From Oleispira sp036960605 (GTDB lineage: Bacteria; Pseudomonadota; Gammaproteobacteria; Pseudomonadales; Oceanobacteraceae): DNA of 64,000 nt. Every line of letters starts with the position of its first letter. Within the stretch, counting starts at the first letter, position 1. Location: assembly GCA_036960605.1 (NCBI GenBank), contig JBALXI010000015.1, forward strand, positions 1 through 64,000, read 5' to 3'. A program made the position numbers and the translations under genes. The notes beneath the pieces were generated by a model that ran no database searches, was not told the DNA's origin, and saw nothing but the letters and a program-made list of their open reading frames with translations. Below, in pieces: positions 24,614-32,650 of the stretch.

Positions 24614-26623
24614 TTAAACTTTAAAAGATTTCATCTGTTTATCGAGCTCTATGCTGTCATGACCCACTTCATTTGCAATGCTCGACATGCTTTGTGATTT
24701 ATTCAGTAATTCACTTGAAGCATCATCTACCGCGATAATATTTTGGGCGATTTCATTGGCCGCGCCCGCTTGTTGAATACCCGCGGTTGCGACTTGCTCA
24801 ATTAAGCTACTGACTTGATTGATTGAACTTTCAATTTCGATAAGCGCTTCCCCTGTTCTAGTAGCTTCTATTTCACTTGCATCAGCTTGCTCACAAGACG
24901 TTGTCATGGCTATGACTGCTTTTTCAGCAACCTGCTGTAAGCTTGATATGGTATTTTCTATTTCGTTAGTTGATTCTTGCGTGCGGGTTGCAAGGGTGCG
25001 AACTTCATCTGCAACGACGGCGAAGCCCCGGCCTTGTTCACCGGCACGTGCGGCTTCAATCGCTGCGTTTAAAGCTAATAAGTTAGTTTGCTCGGCAATT
25101 GCTTTGATGACATCGATGACGGTGCTGATCGAGGCGGCTTGCTGAGCTAGATGTTCTATTTCATCACCGGCATTACGTACATTACTTGCCAGAGTCCGGA
25201 TAACTTCTGCAGAAGAGTGAGAGTGGGTTGCCCCCAATGAGGCTTGTTGTTGGGAATGATGCATTTTGTTGGCAGCATCTTCACAGTGAGAAGAGACTTC
25301 TTGTGCTGTTGCGGCTAGTTCGGTAGCGGCCGTTGAAATAATTTCCACACGATTTTTTTGCTCTTCGCCTAATTTATTAACTTCACTTGAAACATCTAAT
25401 AAAACATTGGATGAGTGAGAAAGCGTATCCGAATGAGTTCGTACTTTTGATACCACTCCTCTTAATTGAGAATAGGATGATTTGAGTGCATTAATAGTGT
25501 TGCCGAGTTCATCTTGACTATTAGAGAAATACTCTTGATTTAGGGTGCCAGCTTCTAAATCGGCCGCCATACGCTGGGTTATACGGGCATTTTGATCAAC
25601 CGTAATACGCAAACTAATGAATAAATAACAACTCATTAAGAACAGCAGTGCAAAAATGGTGAGTGATAGAACCATTGAATTAACCATGGTGCTCTGATTA
25701 TCCATTAACTCATTTTGATAAATTGTATTAATGGCATGATGAAGAGAGGTCGCTTGCTTGATTGCTTCAGTACCCGCCGAGAAATAGTCTGGTCCGGAGA
25801 TGGTAGGCTTATCAGGGTCTATTAATTTATTTTTGCTGATACTTTTAAATTGGTTAATACTATTTTTTGCTTGCTCTAATTCAGCAGGGATATAATTAGC
25901 AGAAATATTTCTTAATGTAGAAAACTCATAATCGATTTTAGTGAGGGTCTTTTCAATTTCATTATACAAGGTACTAGCCGCTACGAATGAGTTGGATTCG
26001 AATGCACCTTTGGTCGCGACACCGGCTCCAATGCCTCTTAATTGACCTAGTTGTTCTTGTAATTTAGGGATGCTAAAGACCGTAATTTGCATTAATTCGT
26101 AGGTCGAAATATTTATATCTAATATCAAACCTGATTGAGAGGCAATGACGCGTATTAGATTATCAACTTCGCTGACCCACAAGTTGTGTTTATTAAAACT
26201 CTGAGATGCTTGTTGGTTTTTAATTTCCGTGAGTAATAAGGTACTCCAGCTTTGTTTCAATTGCTTTAACGATTGGCGACTTTTAACCGAATATAATGGG
26301 TGCTCTAATTCATTTTTGGCTAGTTCAAAGGCTTTTTTCATATCTTTTTCAAGGCTAGTGATTGTAGTCGCTAGTTGTTTATTACCTGAAAACCATTGAG
26401 CGGAGTTCCCTCTGTGTTTTGCCGCAAGAATCCTAAGGGGTTTTAAAGCATTGACGGTTTCTATACCGATTATTTTATTAATTATAGAATCAATCTTAGT
26501 ATTATTTTCGGTGTAAATTTCCACTGAGGCATAGAGAATAGGAAGTAGTAAGGTAAACAGTATTATCTGAAACTTACGCGTAAAATTTAATTTATTTAAG
26601 AAATTGATACCTAACGAATACAC
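24614..26623 (-). CDS. Methyl-accepting chemotaxis protein
   Basis: A 669-residue transmembrane chemoreceptor. A helix at about 17-37 and another at about 312-335 bracket a periplasmic, all-helical sensor domain of ~275 residues with no obvious Cache or PAS pattern (possibly helical-bimodular or NIT-like; not certain). The HAMP-like linker follows ('RITQRMAADLEAGTLNQEYFSNSQDELGN'). The C-terminal signalling hairpin carries the invariant tip 'LALNAAIEAARAGEQGRGFAVVADEVR'. It lacks the NWETF-type CheR-binding tail. The ligand is unknown. No che genes are adjacent. Confidence 0.93.
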   Translation of the reverse strand: MYSLGINFLNKLNFTRKFQIILFTLLLPILYASVEIYTENNTKIDSIINKIIGIETVNALKPLRILAAKHRGNSAQWFSGNKQLATTITSLEKDMKKAFELAKNELEHPLYSVKSRQSLKQLKQSWSTLLLTEIKNQQASQSFNKHNLWVSEVDNLIRVIASQSGLILDINISTYELMQITVFSIPKLQEQLGQLRGIGAGVATKGAFESNSFVAASTLYNEIEKTLTKIDYEFSTLRNISANYIPAELEQAKNSINQFKSISKNKLIDPDKPTISGPDYFSAGTEAIKQATSLHHAINTIYQNELMDNQSTMVNSMVLSLTIFALLFLMSCYLFISLRITVDQNARITQRMAADLEAGTLNQEYFSNSQDELGNTINALKSSYSQLRGVVSKVRTHSDTLSHSSNVLLDVSSEVNKLGEEQKNRVEIISTAATELAATAQEVSSHCEDAANKMHHSQQQASLGATHSHSSAEVIRTLASNVRNAGDEIEHLAQQAASISTVIDVIKAIAEQTNLLALNAAIEAARAGEQGRGFAVVADEVRTLATRTQESTNEIENTISSLQQVAEKAVIAMTTSCEQADASEIEATRTGEALIEIESSINQVSSLIEQVATAGIQQAGAANEIAQNIIAVDDASSELLNKSQSMSSIANEVGHDSIELDKQMKSFKV

Positions 26624-26705
26624 TATGATAGTCCTCTATTGTTCTGATTAATGAAGTATAGACGCTACTTGAGCCGGTAAGGTGTGGTGGGCGTTATTTT
26701 ATCAA

Positions 26706-27446
26706 TTAAGACAATACAACCAGTCGTTTTAGAAAATGATTCAAGGAGAAGCCTGCGATGTCAGAAAAATGGCTGAGTTTTTGTTCATTGATCAACTGGC
26801 GATTGATGTCTACTTTGCCCGCAAAAATAACCCAGTTACCGCCGCCAGTATCACACATGTAGATTTGGTCAAAATTATCATGCAGTGCATTGGCAAGGTG
26901 CGGCTCCATCTTATGATCTAGCCAGTAATTGAGTACCAGCCAGCCTCCTTGATTAAGACGCTCACTGCAGGTTGAGATAAATTTTTGCGATAGCTGTTGT
27001 TGGTCAATTCCGTCTGCGAGATACATATCGGCTATGATGAGATCGGTCTGTTGCTCACTGCTTTGTAAATACTCGAAGCCATCACCAATGTATACCTTAA
27101 TGTTCGGATGCTTGGGCAGTTGAAAATATTTATAGGCTAGACGTGCGACTTCCTGCCTCAGCTCAACACCTTGCAGTAAGCATTCGGGCAGAATGTGATT
27201 AAGCGTGGTTAATAAACTGCCGCCTCCCATCCCTATTACGGTGGCATGATTTGGCTCGACCATTAATAAGGATAATAAAATAGCGCGGGTATATTCATGC
27301 TGTAGTAGATGAGGTTGGCTAATTAGCTGACAGCTTTGCTCATCATCCGTGCCAAAGGCTAGGTAGCGCTTATGGCCATCGTCTAAGATTTGAATGGGGC
27401 CAAGTTCGTCGTAACTTCTGTGTATTTCGCGGGCAGATTGCTTCAT
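26706..27446 (-). CDS. Spermidine-synthase-like SAM-binding protein
   Basis: A 246-residue Rossmann-fold protein of the polyamine aminopropyltransferase superfamily: 'VIGMGGGSLLTTLNHILP' (nucleotide loop), 'GVELRQEVARLAYKYF' (acidic residue for the ribose), 'VYIGDGFEYLQ' and 'TDLIIADMYLADGI'. In true SpeE the last motif is D-x-x-x-x-D-S-x-D-P; here the D-S-x-D-P part is replaced, and the N-terminal beta domain is short. So it may be a methyltransferase or an aminopropyltransferase acting on something other than putrescine. It follows the DTW gene by eight bases, so the two form an operon. Confidence 0.75.
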   Translation of the reverse strand: MKQSAREIHRSYDELGPIQILDDGHKRYLAFGTDDEQSCQLISQPHLLQHEYTRAILLSLLMVEPNHATVIGMGGGSLLTTLNHILPECLLQGVELRQEVARLAYKYFQLPKHPNIKVYIGDGFEYLQSSEQQTDLIIADMYLADGIDQQQLSQKFISTCSERLNQGGWLVLNYWLDHKMEPHLANALHDNFDQIYMCDTGGGNWVIFAGKVDINRQLINEQKLSHFSDIAGFSLNHFLKRLVVLS

Positions 27447-27454
27447 AGGAGAGA

Positions 27455-28051
27455 CTAGTTTTTGTGATAATTATGTTGGAAGGTAGCCAAACCCATTGCT
27501 TGGATTTGAAAATCGATCATTTTATGAAAAGCGTTTAATATCGGGCTGAAATCTTTTTCAGGCTCTAAGCTATTAAGGACTTCCACCGCGGCTTCTATAG
27601 TTGATAAGCCATCTTCTCTCGGCGATTTTCTGATTTGGTATTCGCTGGCATTCTTTGCTTGTATGGCAATGCTAGGGATTTGTGTGAGCCAAGGGTTTAG
27701 GTGCAATAATCGAGATACTTTGCGCCAAGTACCATCTAATAAAATCAGATACTTAAAGCTCAGTTTCGCCGCTTGCGTACCCGTAAGGCTATCCTCGTTT
27801 GGAAAGACTAACAGGCTTTCTTGTTGCCAGTTTTTACCCAGCAGCTCAACCGGATCAAATTGCTCTGCAATGAATAGCTGAGCATCCATTATCGATTTAG
27901 TTAAGATGGGTGCTGAAGATAGGGCGTGTTTAGCTTCTTTAGGGTCTTGTAAAATAATAAGTTGGTAGGCACAGCTGAGCTGTACTATTTCAGCACACAA
28001 ACAGGTTTTTATGGGGCGTTTACAATCAGCGCAGGTAGGTCTTTTAGACAT
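27455..28051 (-). CDS. tapT: DTW-domain tRNA-uridine aminocarboxypropyltransferase
   Basis: A 198-residue protein of the DTW family, the E. coli member of which (YfiP/TapT) makes acp3U at tRNA position 47 using SAM as donor. The N-terminal Cys cluster CADC...CLC (residues 6-19) is typical, as is 'LLDGTWRKVSRLLHLNPWL', which carries the D-x-T-W signature in the variant DGTW, and 'SPREDGLSTIEAAVEVL'. It is the first gene of a pair with the spermidine-synthase-like gene. The exact target is inferred from the family. Confidence 0.85.
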   Translation of the reverse strand: MSKRPTCADCKRPIKTCLCAEIVQLSCAYQLIILQDPKEAKHALSSAPILTKSIMDAQLFIAEQFDPVELLGKNWQQESLLVFPNEDSLTGTQAAKLSFKYLILLDGTWRKVSRLLHLNPWLTQIPSIAIQAKNASEYQIRKSPREDGLSTIEAAVEVLNSLEPEKDFSPILNAFHKMIDFQIQAMGLATFQHNYHKN

Positions 28052-28125
28052 TATTTAAGAAGTGACATTATTTAAGAAGAGATGTTGATGATTGAAGGCA
28101 ATGATAACGGATAATGCTTAGAAAG

Positions 28126-28155
28126 GAAAAAGCCCATTAGCCGTAAGGCTAATGG
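28126..28155 (-). terminator. Terminator of the TRAP operon
   Basis: The perfect stem CCATTAGCC / GGCTAATGG has a GTAA loop. On the minus strand it is followed by GCTTTTTCC. It lies about 110 bases after the end of the large-permease gene and before the next minus-strand gene. Confidence 0.75.
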
Positions 28156-28263
28156 TGACATCAAGACGATGTAAAGAGAGGCCCGTCCATAGGCGCGATC
28201 ACATGTCTTTAATATACGGTGTTGAGCGCAAAGATGAGTACGCTATGGGTAAAACTATGTCAG

Positions 28264-29550
28264 CTAGTCAATAAAAACTAGGCTCAACCACGGCACATAC
28301 GTAATTAATAATACCGTTGTTAGCAAAATAAAGAAGAAGGGTATCGTTGCGCGATACAGCTCAGTTACTGGGCGCTGGAAGCGGAAGCTGGCAATAAACA
28401 GGTTCATGCCAACCGGTGGTGTAAAGTACCCTAGCTGCATATTGGCTAAGAATAAAATACCCAAGTGCACTGGGTGAATACCAAACTGAATCGCTATCGG
28501 CAGAATAATCGGCACCATGATCACAATAGCCGAGAAGATGTCGAGCATCATTCCTAGTACCAGCAAGAACAAGAACAGCAAGAATAAGAACGTTAGCTGG
28601 CTATCAATGTGCTCACTAATAAAGTCAAAGATTGAGGTTGGGATTTCAGCATCGATCATATAATTTGTTGAAGCTAACGATACCGCTAGAATCACCATAA
28701 TCGCGCCCACCAACTTCATCGAATCACGCATCACGATGGGTAATTTACGCAGGCTGATTTCTCGACGAATAACCACGCTGACTAGCAATACATAAAAAGC
28801 GGTAATGGCCGCTGCTTCTGAAACGGCAATAAAGCCACCATAAATGCCACCCAGTACGATGAAAGGTAATGGCGCTTCCCATGCGGTATCTTTAATCGCA
28901 GCAATCGCTTCTTTTGCGTCAAATTTTGTTTTGTTTTGCAGTGCGGCGGGATCTCTTTTTTGCAGTGCGCTGTAAATAGAAAGCGCCACAAGCATTAAGG
29001 TCCCTGGAATGATGCCGGCTAAAAATAAATCATCAATACTGACCGGGATATCCAACGCCAGTTGTTGGGCGACAACACCATAAAGAATGAGTGGTAATGA
29101 CGGCGCGAATAATAAACCCAAGCTGCCTGAGGTGGTGATTAAACCGAGATTAAAGTTGGTGCTGTAGCCTGCATTCTTTAGTGCCGGGTAAAGCAATGCG
29201 CCTAGTGCAACGATGGTCACACCCGAAGCGCCGGTAAAGGCGGTAAACAAGGCGCAAGCGATTAATGCGACGATGGCAAGGCCGCCGGGCATCCAGCCTA
29301 ATAGCGCATCGGTAATGCGCACTAAGCGTTGTGGTGCTTTACTTTCGCCTAATAAATAACCGGCAAAGGTGAAGAGTGGAATTGCGGTTAATACCGGCAT
29401 TTCAGTTAAGCGATAAATTTCAATGGCGACCACCGAAAGATTAACGTCTTGTTGAAAAAATCCCCATAACGCGCTGGCTGCAATCACTGCGAACAGGGGG
29501 GCGCCCATTAAAGCTAATAATAAAAATAAGGCAGAGATTAAGATAGCCAT
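28264..29550 (-). CDS. dctM: TRAP transporter large permease (DctM)
   Basis: A 428-residue inner-membrane protein with about 12 hydrophobic segments, of the DctM/SiaM type: 'LTAIPLFTFAGYLLGES', 'AFTGASGVTIVALGALLYPAL', 'GSLGLLFAPSLPLILYG' and 'NMQLGYFTPPVGMNLFI'. It is the sodium-driven translocating subunit. It overlaps the small permease (TAATG), so translation is coupled. The large subunit does not tell the substrate. Confidence 0.93.
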   Translation of the reverse strand: MAILISALFLLLALMGAPLFAVIAASALWGFFQQDVNLSVVAIEIYRLTEMPVLTAIPLFTFAGYLLGESKAPQRLVRITDALLGWMPGGLAIVALIACALFTAFTGASGVTIVALGALLYPALKNAGYSTNFNLGLITTSGSLGLLFAPSLPLILYGVVAQQLALDIPVSIDDLFLAGIIPGTLMLVALSIYSALQKRDPAALQNKTKFDAKEAIAAIKDTAWEAPLPFIVLGGIYGGFIAVSEAAAITAFYVLLVSVVIRREISLRKLPIVMRDSMKLVGAIMVILAVSLASTNYMIDAEIPTSIFDFISEHIDSQLTFLFLLFLFLLVLGMMLDIFSAIVIMVPIILPIAIQFGIHPVHLGILFLANMQLGYFTPPVGMNLFIASFRFQRPVTELYRATIPFFFILLTTVLLITYVPWLSLVFID

Positions 29551-30071
29551 TATACGTTCTCCCCTTTTAAGGCAGGGTTAGGCTGATAGCCTTTAATACG
29601 TATGAAGCCGAGAGTATGTAAAAAGAAGCGCAGCGCCATCAATGAAAAGGTAAACGGAATAATCAACTGCAGTGGCCAAGCGGGAACTTGAGCAAAGGCG
29701 ATGTCGTCATATTCGATCGATTGCTGGATAAATTCAACGGCGTAAAAAGCCACAACGCTGCACACGATGGCGGCAAATAAACTGCCGCTAATACCGCAGA
29801 CTTTTTTACCCAACGGGCCCACAAAGCGGCTGATAACATCAATGGCGATATGCTCTTGGCTGCGACTAGCGAGTAGTGCGCCAAGCAAACCAAGCCATAA
29901 AACCAAAACTTGTAATACTGGTGGAATCCAAATCAGGCTGCCGCCAGTGATTAAGCGCATAGCGATGTCGATGACGGCTAAAGACAGCATGACAAATAAT
30001 ACCGCGGCGAGTAAAAAATCTTCAGCGAGATGTAACCAGTGCTGAATGCGCTGGATTTGAATTTTAGGCAT
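29550..30071 (-). CDS. dctQ: TRAP transporter small permease (DctQ)
   Basis: A 173-residue protein with four predicted membrane helices (about 15-35, 50-68, 92-112, 130-150), typical of DctQ. 'QVLVLWLGLLGALLASRSQEHIAIDVISRF' is the family signature region. It partners the large permease and helps dock the binding protein. Its stop codon overlaps the start of the large permease. Confidence 0.92.
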   Translation of the reverse strand: MPKIQIQRIQHWLHLAEDFLLAAVLFVMLSLAVIDIAMRLITGGSLIWIPPVLQVLVLWLGLLGALLASRSQEHIAIDVISRFVGPLGKKVCGISGSLFAAIVCSVVAFYAVEFIQQSIEYDDIAFAQVPAWPLQLIIPFTFSLMALRFFLHTLGFIRIKGYQPNPALKGENV

Positions 30072-30199
30072 GGGATATTCGCGTTTGTCAGTTGAAAGTA
30101 GAGGCTGTGGTTTAAATATTAGGTACTTTTATTTTAATACAGGCCTCATTTAAGGCCTGTTTAAGTTAAGGCCAGTGTACGGCCCATTACTGTCTATTT

Positions 30200-31192
30200 C
30201 TATTTGTTTTCTTTACGGTATTCTTCTAGCACTGCTTGCATCTGACGATAAGTATCCGCTGGATATACGTCTAGCTTTTCTAAGTTGGTAAGCGCTTGCT
30301 TAGCGATGTCACGCCACTCTGAACCCGAAGGCTTATCGAATTGGATACCATTTTTCTGCAGCGCTGCACGTGCACCGATGTCGCCTTTTTCATTAATAGA
30401 ATCTAAGCGCTTAAACGCCGCCGCAACGGCTTGCTTAACAATGATTTGGTCATCAGCTTTGATCTTGCTAAAGGTTTTTTGATCAACAACCAGCATACCC
30501 ATGATTAACAATAATGGCTCATCGGCAAGGTGTTGAATTTTTGTGTGCCACTGTAAAGCAATGGCGCCTGATGGATTAATGGTAACGGTATCTAATAATC
30601 CAGTTTGCAGGCCGGTATAAACATTTGAAATAGGGGAGGCAATAGGGTTGATACCGGCAACGCTAAAAATTTCATTACCAATTAAGTCACCTTCTGGCAC
30701 CCATACTTTTTGCCCTTGAATATCGGTCGCTTTGGTTAAGGCTTTATTAGACATTAGGTAAGCAAAGCCACCTTCTGAAAGGCCTAAAAGTTGAAAACCA
30801 TTATCGGCTAAACCGTCTGCAATAACAGGATCAAAGGTTTTACGTACGTGGCGAACTTCGGCCAAATTATTAAAGGTAAACGGTAGGCTATAAAGTTGTA
30901 CACCATTATAGATATGAGCGAGTGCTCCTGCAGAAATAGCGCCGCCATGAAGTTGTCCTGAACGCATCTTGCGCAAAACGGTCTTATCACTACCCATTAC
31001 GCCACCTGGGTAAAATTTGATTTTTACACGGCCGTCGGTCTTTTTCTTTACTTCTTTGGCCGCCGCTTTCATTTCATTCATCCAGCTGCTGCCGTTAGGC
31101 ACAACGGTGGCGATCTTTAACGTTGCTGCCATGGCCTGGCTACTAGTGAAAGCGATTAAACTTAATACAAGGAATTTTTTTAAAAAATGCAT
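30200..31192 (-). CDS. dctP: TRAP transporter substrate-binding protein (DctP)
   Basis: A 330-residue periplasmic protein with a signal peptide (about 1-22, ending 'SQAMA'). It starts 'LKIATVVPNGSSWMNEMKAAAKEVKKKTDGRVKIKFYPGG' and has 'LRKMRSGQLHGGAISAG', 'WVPEGDLIGNEIFSVAGINPI' and 'QTGLLDTVTINPSGAI'. TRAP binding proteins hold an organic acid through a conserved Arg; substrate is not assigned. It belongs to the subgroup found with TatT proteins, and the gene follows tatT by 27 bases. Confidence 0.93.
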   Translation of the reverse strand: MHFLKKFLVLSLIAFTSSQAMAATLKIATVVPNGSSWMNEMKAAAKEVKKKTDGRVKIKFYPGGVMGSDKTVLRKMRSGQLHGGAISAGALAHIYNGVQLYSLPFTFNNLAEVRHVRKTFDPVIADGLADNGFQLLGLSEGGFAYLMSNKALTKATDIQGQKVWVPEGDLIGNEIFSVAGINPIASPISNVYTGLQTGLLDTVTINPSGAIALQWHTKIQHLADEPLLLIMGMLVVDQKTFSKIKADDQIIVKQAVAAAFKRLDSINEKGDIGARAALQKNGIQFDKPSGSEWRDIAKQALTNLEKLDVYPADTYRQMQAVLEEYRKENK

Positions 31193-31219
31193 AGGGTTAG
31201 TCTCAATGTAAAATCAGTC

Positions 31220-32050
31220 TTATTCAAAATATTCAGCAGATTCTGCTAATAATTCTTCAGCTTGTTGTTTGGCAAGCTGATTAATTAAGGTTAACCCTTC
31301 AGCTTTGGGGTCAGCCTGAATAACTTCAGTTAATAAACGATCGTGTAGTTCTTGTTCAAATAATAAACGCGCATATTGCTGAGCGTATAGTACCTTGGCC
31401 ATAAGATGACGGCCATTAGAAGCATGAATTGCATTTTCAAAGTGCATTTTTGCTAGGTCTGGTCGGCCACCTAAAGAAGGCGGTAACTGAGACTCTAGTA
31501 CGCCCATATAAACTTGAGCGGTACCATGGTCATAATCAGCATCGTAACTGAGCACCCATTTAAAGAGCATTTTCACTTTAGGAAGTTGTGCAACTGCATT
31601 CCAATCACTGCTATTGACCTGAATCCAGCTAGCCCATGACGCAGCATAGGTGTAGATAAGCGGTAATTCATCTTCATCAAGGTCATCGAGTTCGAGTTGA
31701 ATATCTTCTAACTTCTTATCCAAGGCTTCACATAGATCATCTTCGTTTTCGCACAGAGCGCGGTGGGCGTAATCATGAGCGCGATTAGCCAAACGCTGTG
31801 TTTGTATTGGGTCATTTGAGAACACACCCGCATAGGCACCATAAAGCTTGGCAGCAGGAATTAAGAAGGTTTCATCATCTGGGTAAGTCTCGATTAAGGC
31901 ATCGAGCATGAGCATGTAAGCCGGTGCGGCAGTACGCACTAATTCTGGGTCTTCCTGGTTCATCATTGAACGAGAAAGGTTGCTCGGTAAATTAGTGATC
32001 GAGCAGGCTTGTATGCTGAAAAACGCAATAATTAATAATAATCTGAACAT
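31220..32050 (-). CDS. TRAP transporter TatT component, periplasmic lipoprotein
   Basis: A 276-residue protein with a lipoprotein signal: 'LLIIAFFSIQAC', with Cys16 as the lipidation site. The rest is helical and TPR-like, with 'RTAAPAYMLMLDALIETYPDDETFLIPAAKLYGAYAG' and 'LGGRPDLAKMHFENAI' as the best recognisable parts of the TatT family, first described in Treponema pallidum as a trimeric partner of the TRAP binding protein. It leads the TRAP operon. Its charge and the Pro/Gly pattern fit a ligand-delivery channel. Confidence 0.85.
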   Translation of the reverse strand: MFRLLLIIAFFSIQACSITNLPSNLSRSMMNQEDPELVRTAAPAYMLMLDALIETYPDDETFLIPAAKLYGAYAGVFSNDPIQTQRLANRAHDYAHRALCENEDDLCEALDKKLEDIQLELDDLDEDELPLIYTYAASWASWIQVNSSDWNAVAQLPKVKMLFKWVLSYDADYDHGTAQVYMGVLESQLPPSLGGRPDLAKMHFENAIHASNGRHLMAKVLYAQQYARLLFEQELHDRLLTEVIQADPKAEGLTLINQLAKQQAEELLAESAEYFE

Positions 32051-32198
32051 GAGGCATCTAAGCTTAAAAAAATGAGGTGCAAATTATACCCTGATTAACG
32101 CTACATTTTAACTACTCTCTTTTGCGACAGACTTTCCCATTTAGCTCATGCTTTTAACTATACTATTAGCTATCTGTATTTGTTGTTAAGGAATGGTT

Positions 32199-32615
32199 AT
32201 GGTTGAACTATCGCATCATGGCAATTTTGATATTAAAGTCAGCGGTAACATCCTATGTGCGACTCTTTTGGGCTCCTGGAATAGTCAAACTGCAGAAGCA
32301 TTTTCCGAGCAATTTATGATTCAGGCAGTGCCTCTGATGGGCAGCTCGTGGGGGCACTTAGTACTGCTTGATGATTGGGATTTAGGTGTACCTGAAACAG
32401 TACCTGTTATTGAACATTTAGTCGCTTGGTGTCTTGAAAATGGCTTGACCAGAGCAGCGCATGTGTACTCGCCGTCAATGATTAAGCAGTATCATTTAAA
32501 TAAAATGGTGATTGAAGAGATTGGAGTTTTTCAGCGCAATAGCTTTACCCAGAAAACAGAGGCAGAGGCATGGTTGGCAGCATCGGGTTTTCACCTAGAT
32601 ACTGCATACCCTTAA
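32199..32615 (+). CDS. Small STAS-like protein
   Basis: A 138-residue soluble protein. Two or three beta strands ('FDIKVSGNILCATLLGSWN') followed by helix, strand ('HLVLLDDWDLG'), helix and strand ('RAAHVYSP') suggest a SpoIIAA/STAS-type fold, but the match is from pattern only. AAGGA lies six bases before the ATG at 32199, and would overlap an ATG at 32193, so the later start is chosen. It is divergent from the TRAP operon and its 3' end converges on the 32651-36490 gene. Confidence 0.6.
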   Translation: MVELSHHGNFDIKVSGNILCATLLGSWNSQTAEAFSEQFMIQAVPLMGSSWGHLVLLDDWDLGVPETVPVIEHLVAWCLENGLTRAAHVYSPSMIKQYHLNKMVIEEIGVFQRNSFTQKTEAEAWLAASGFHLDTAYP

Positions 32616-32650
32616 AGTGGATAGAGCTTAGTGTTCGATAGAGTCTCGCG

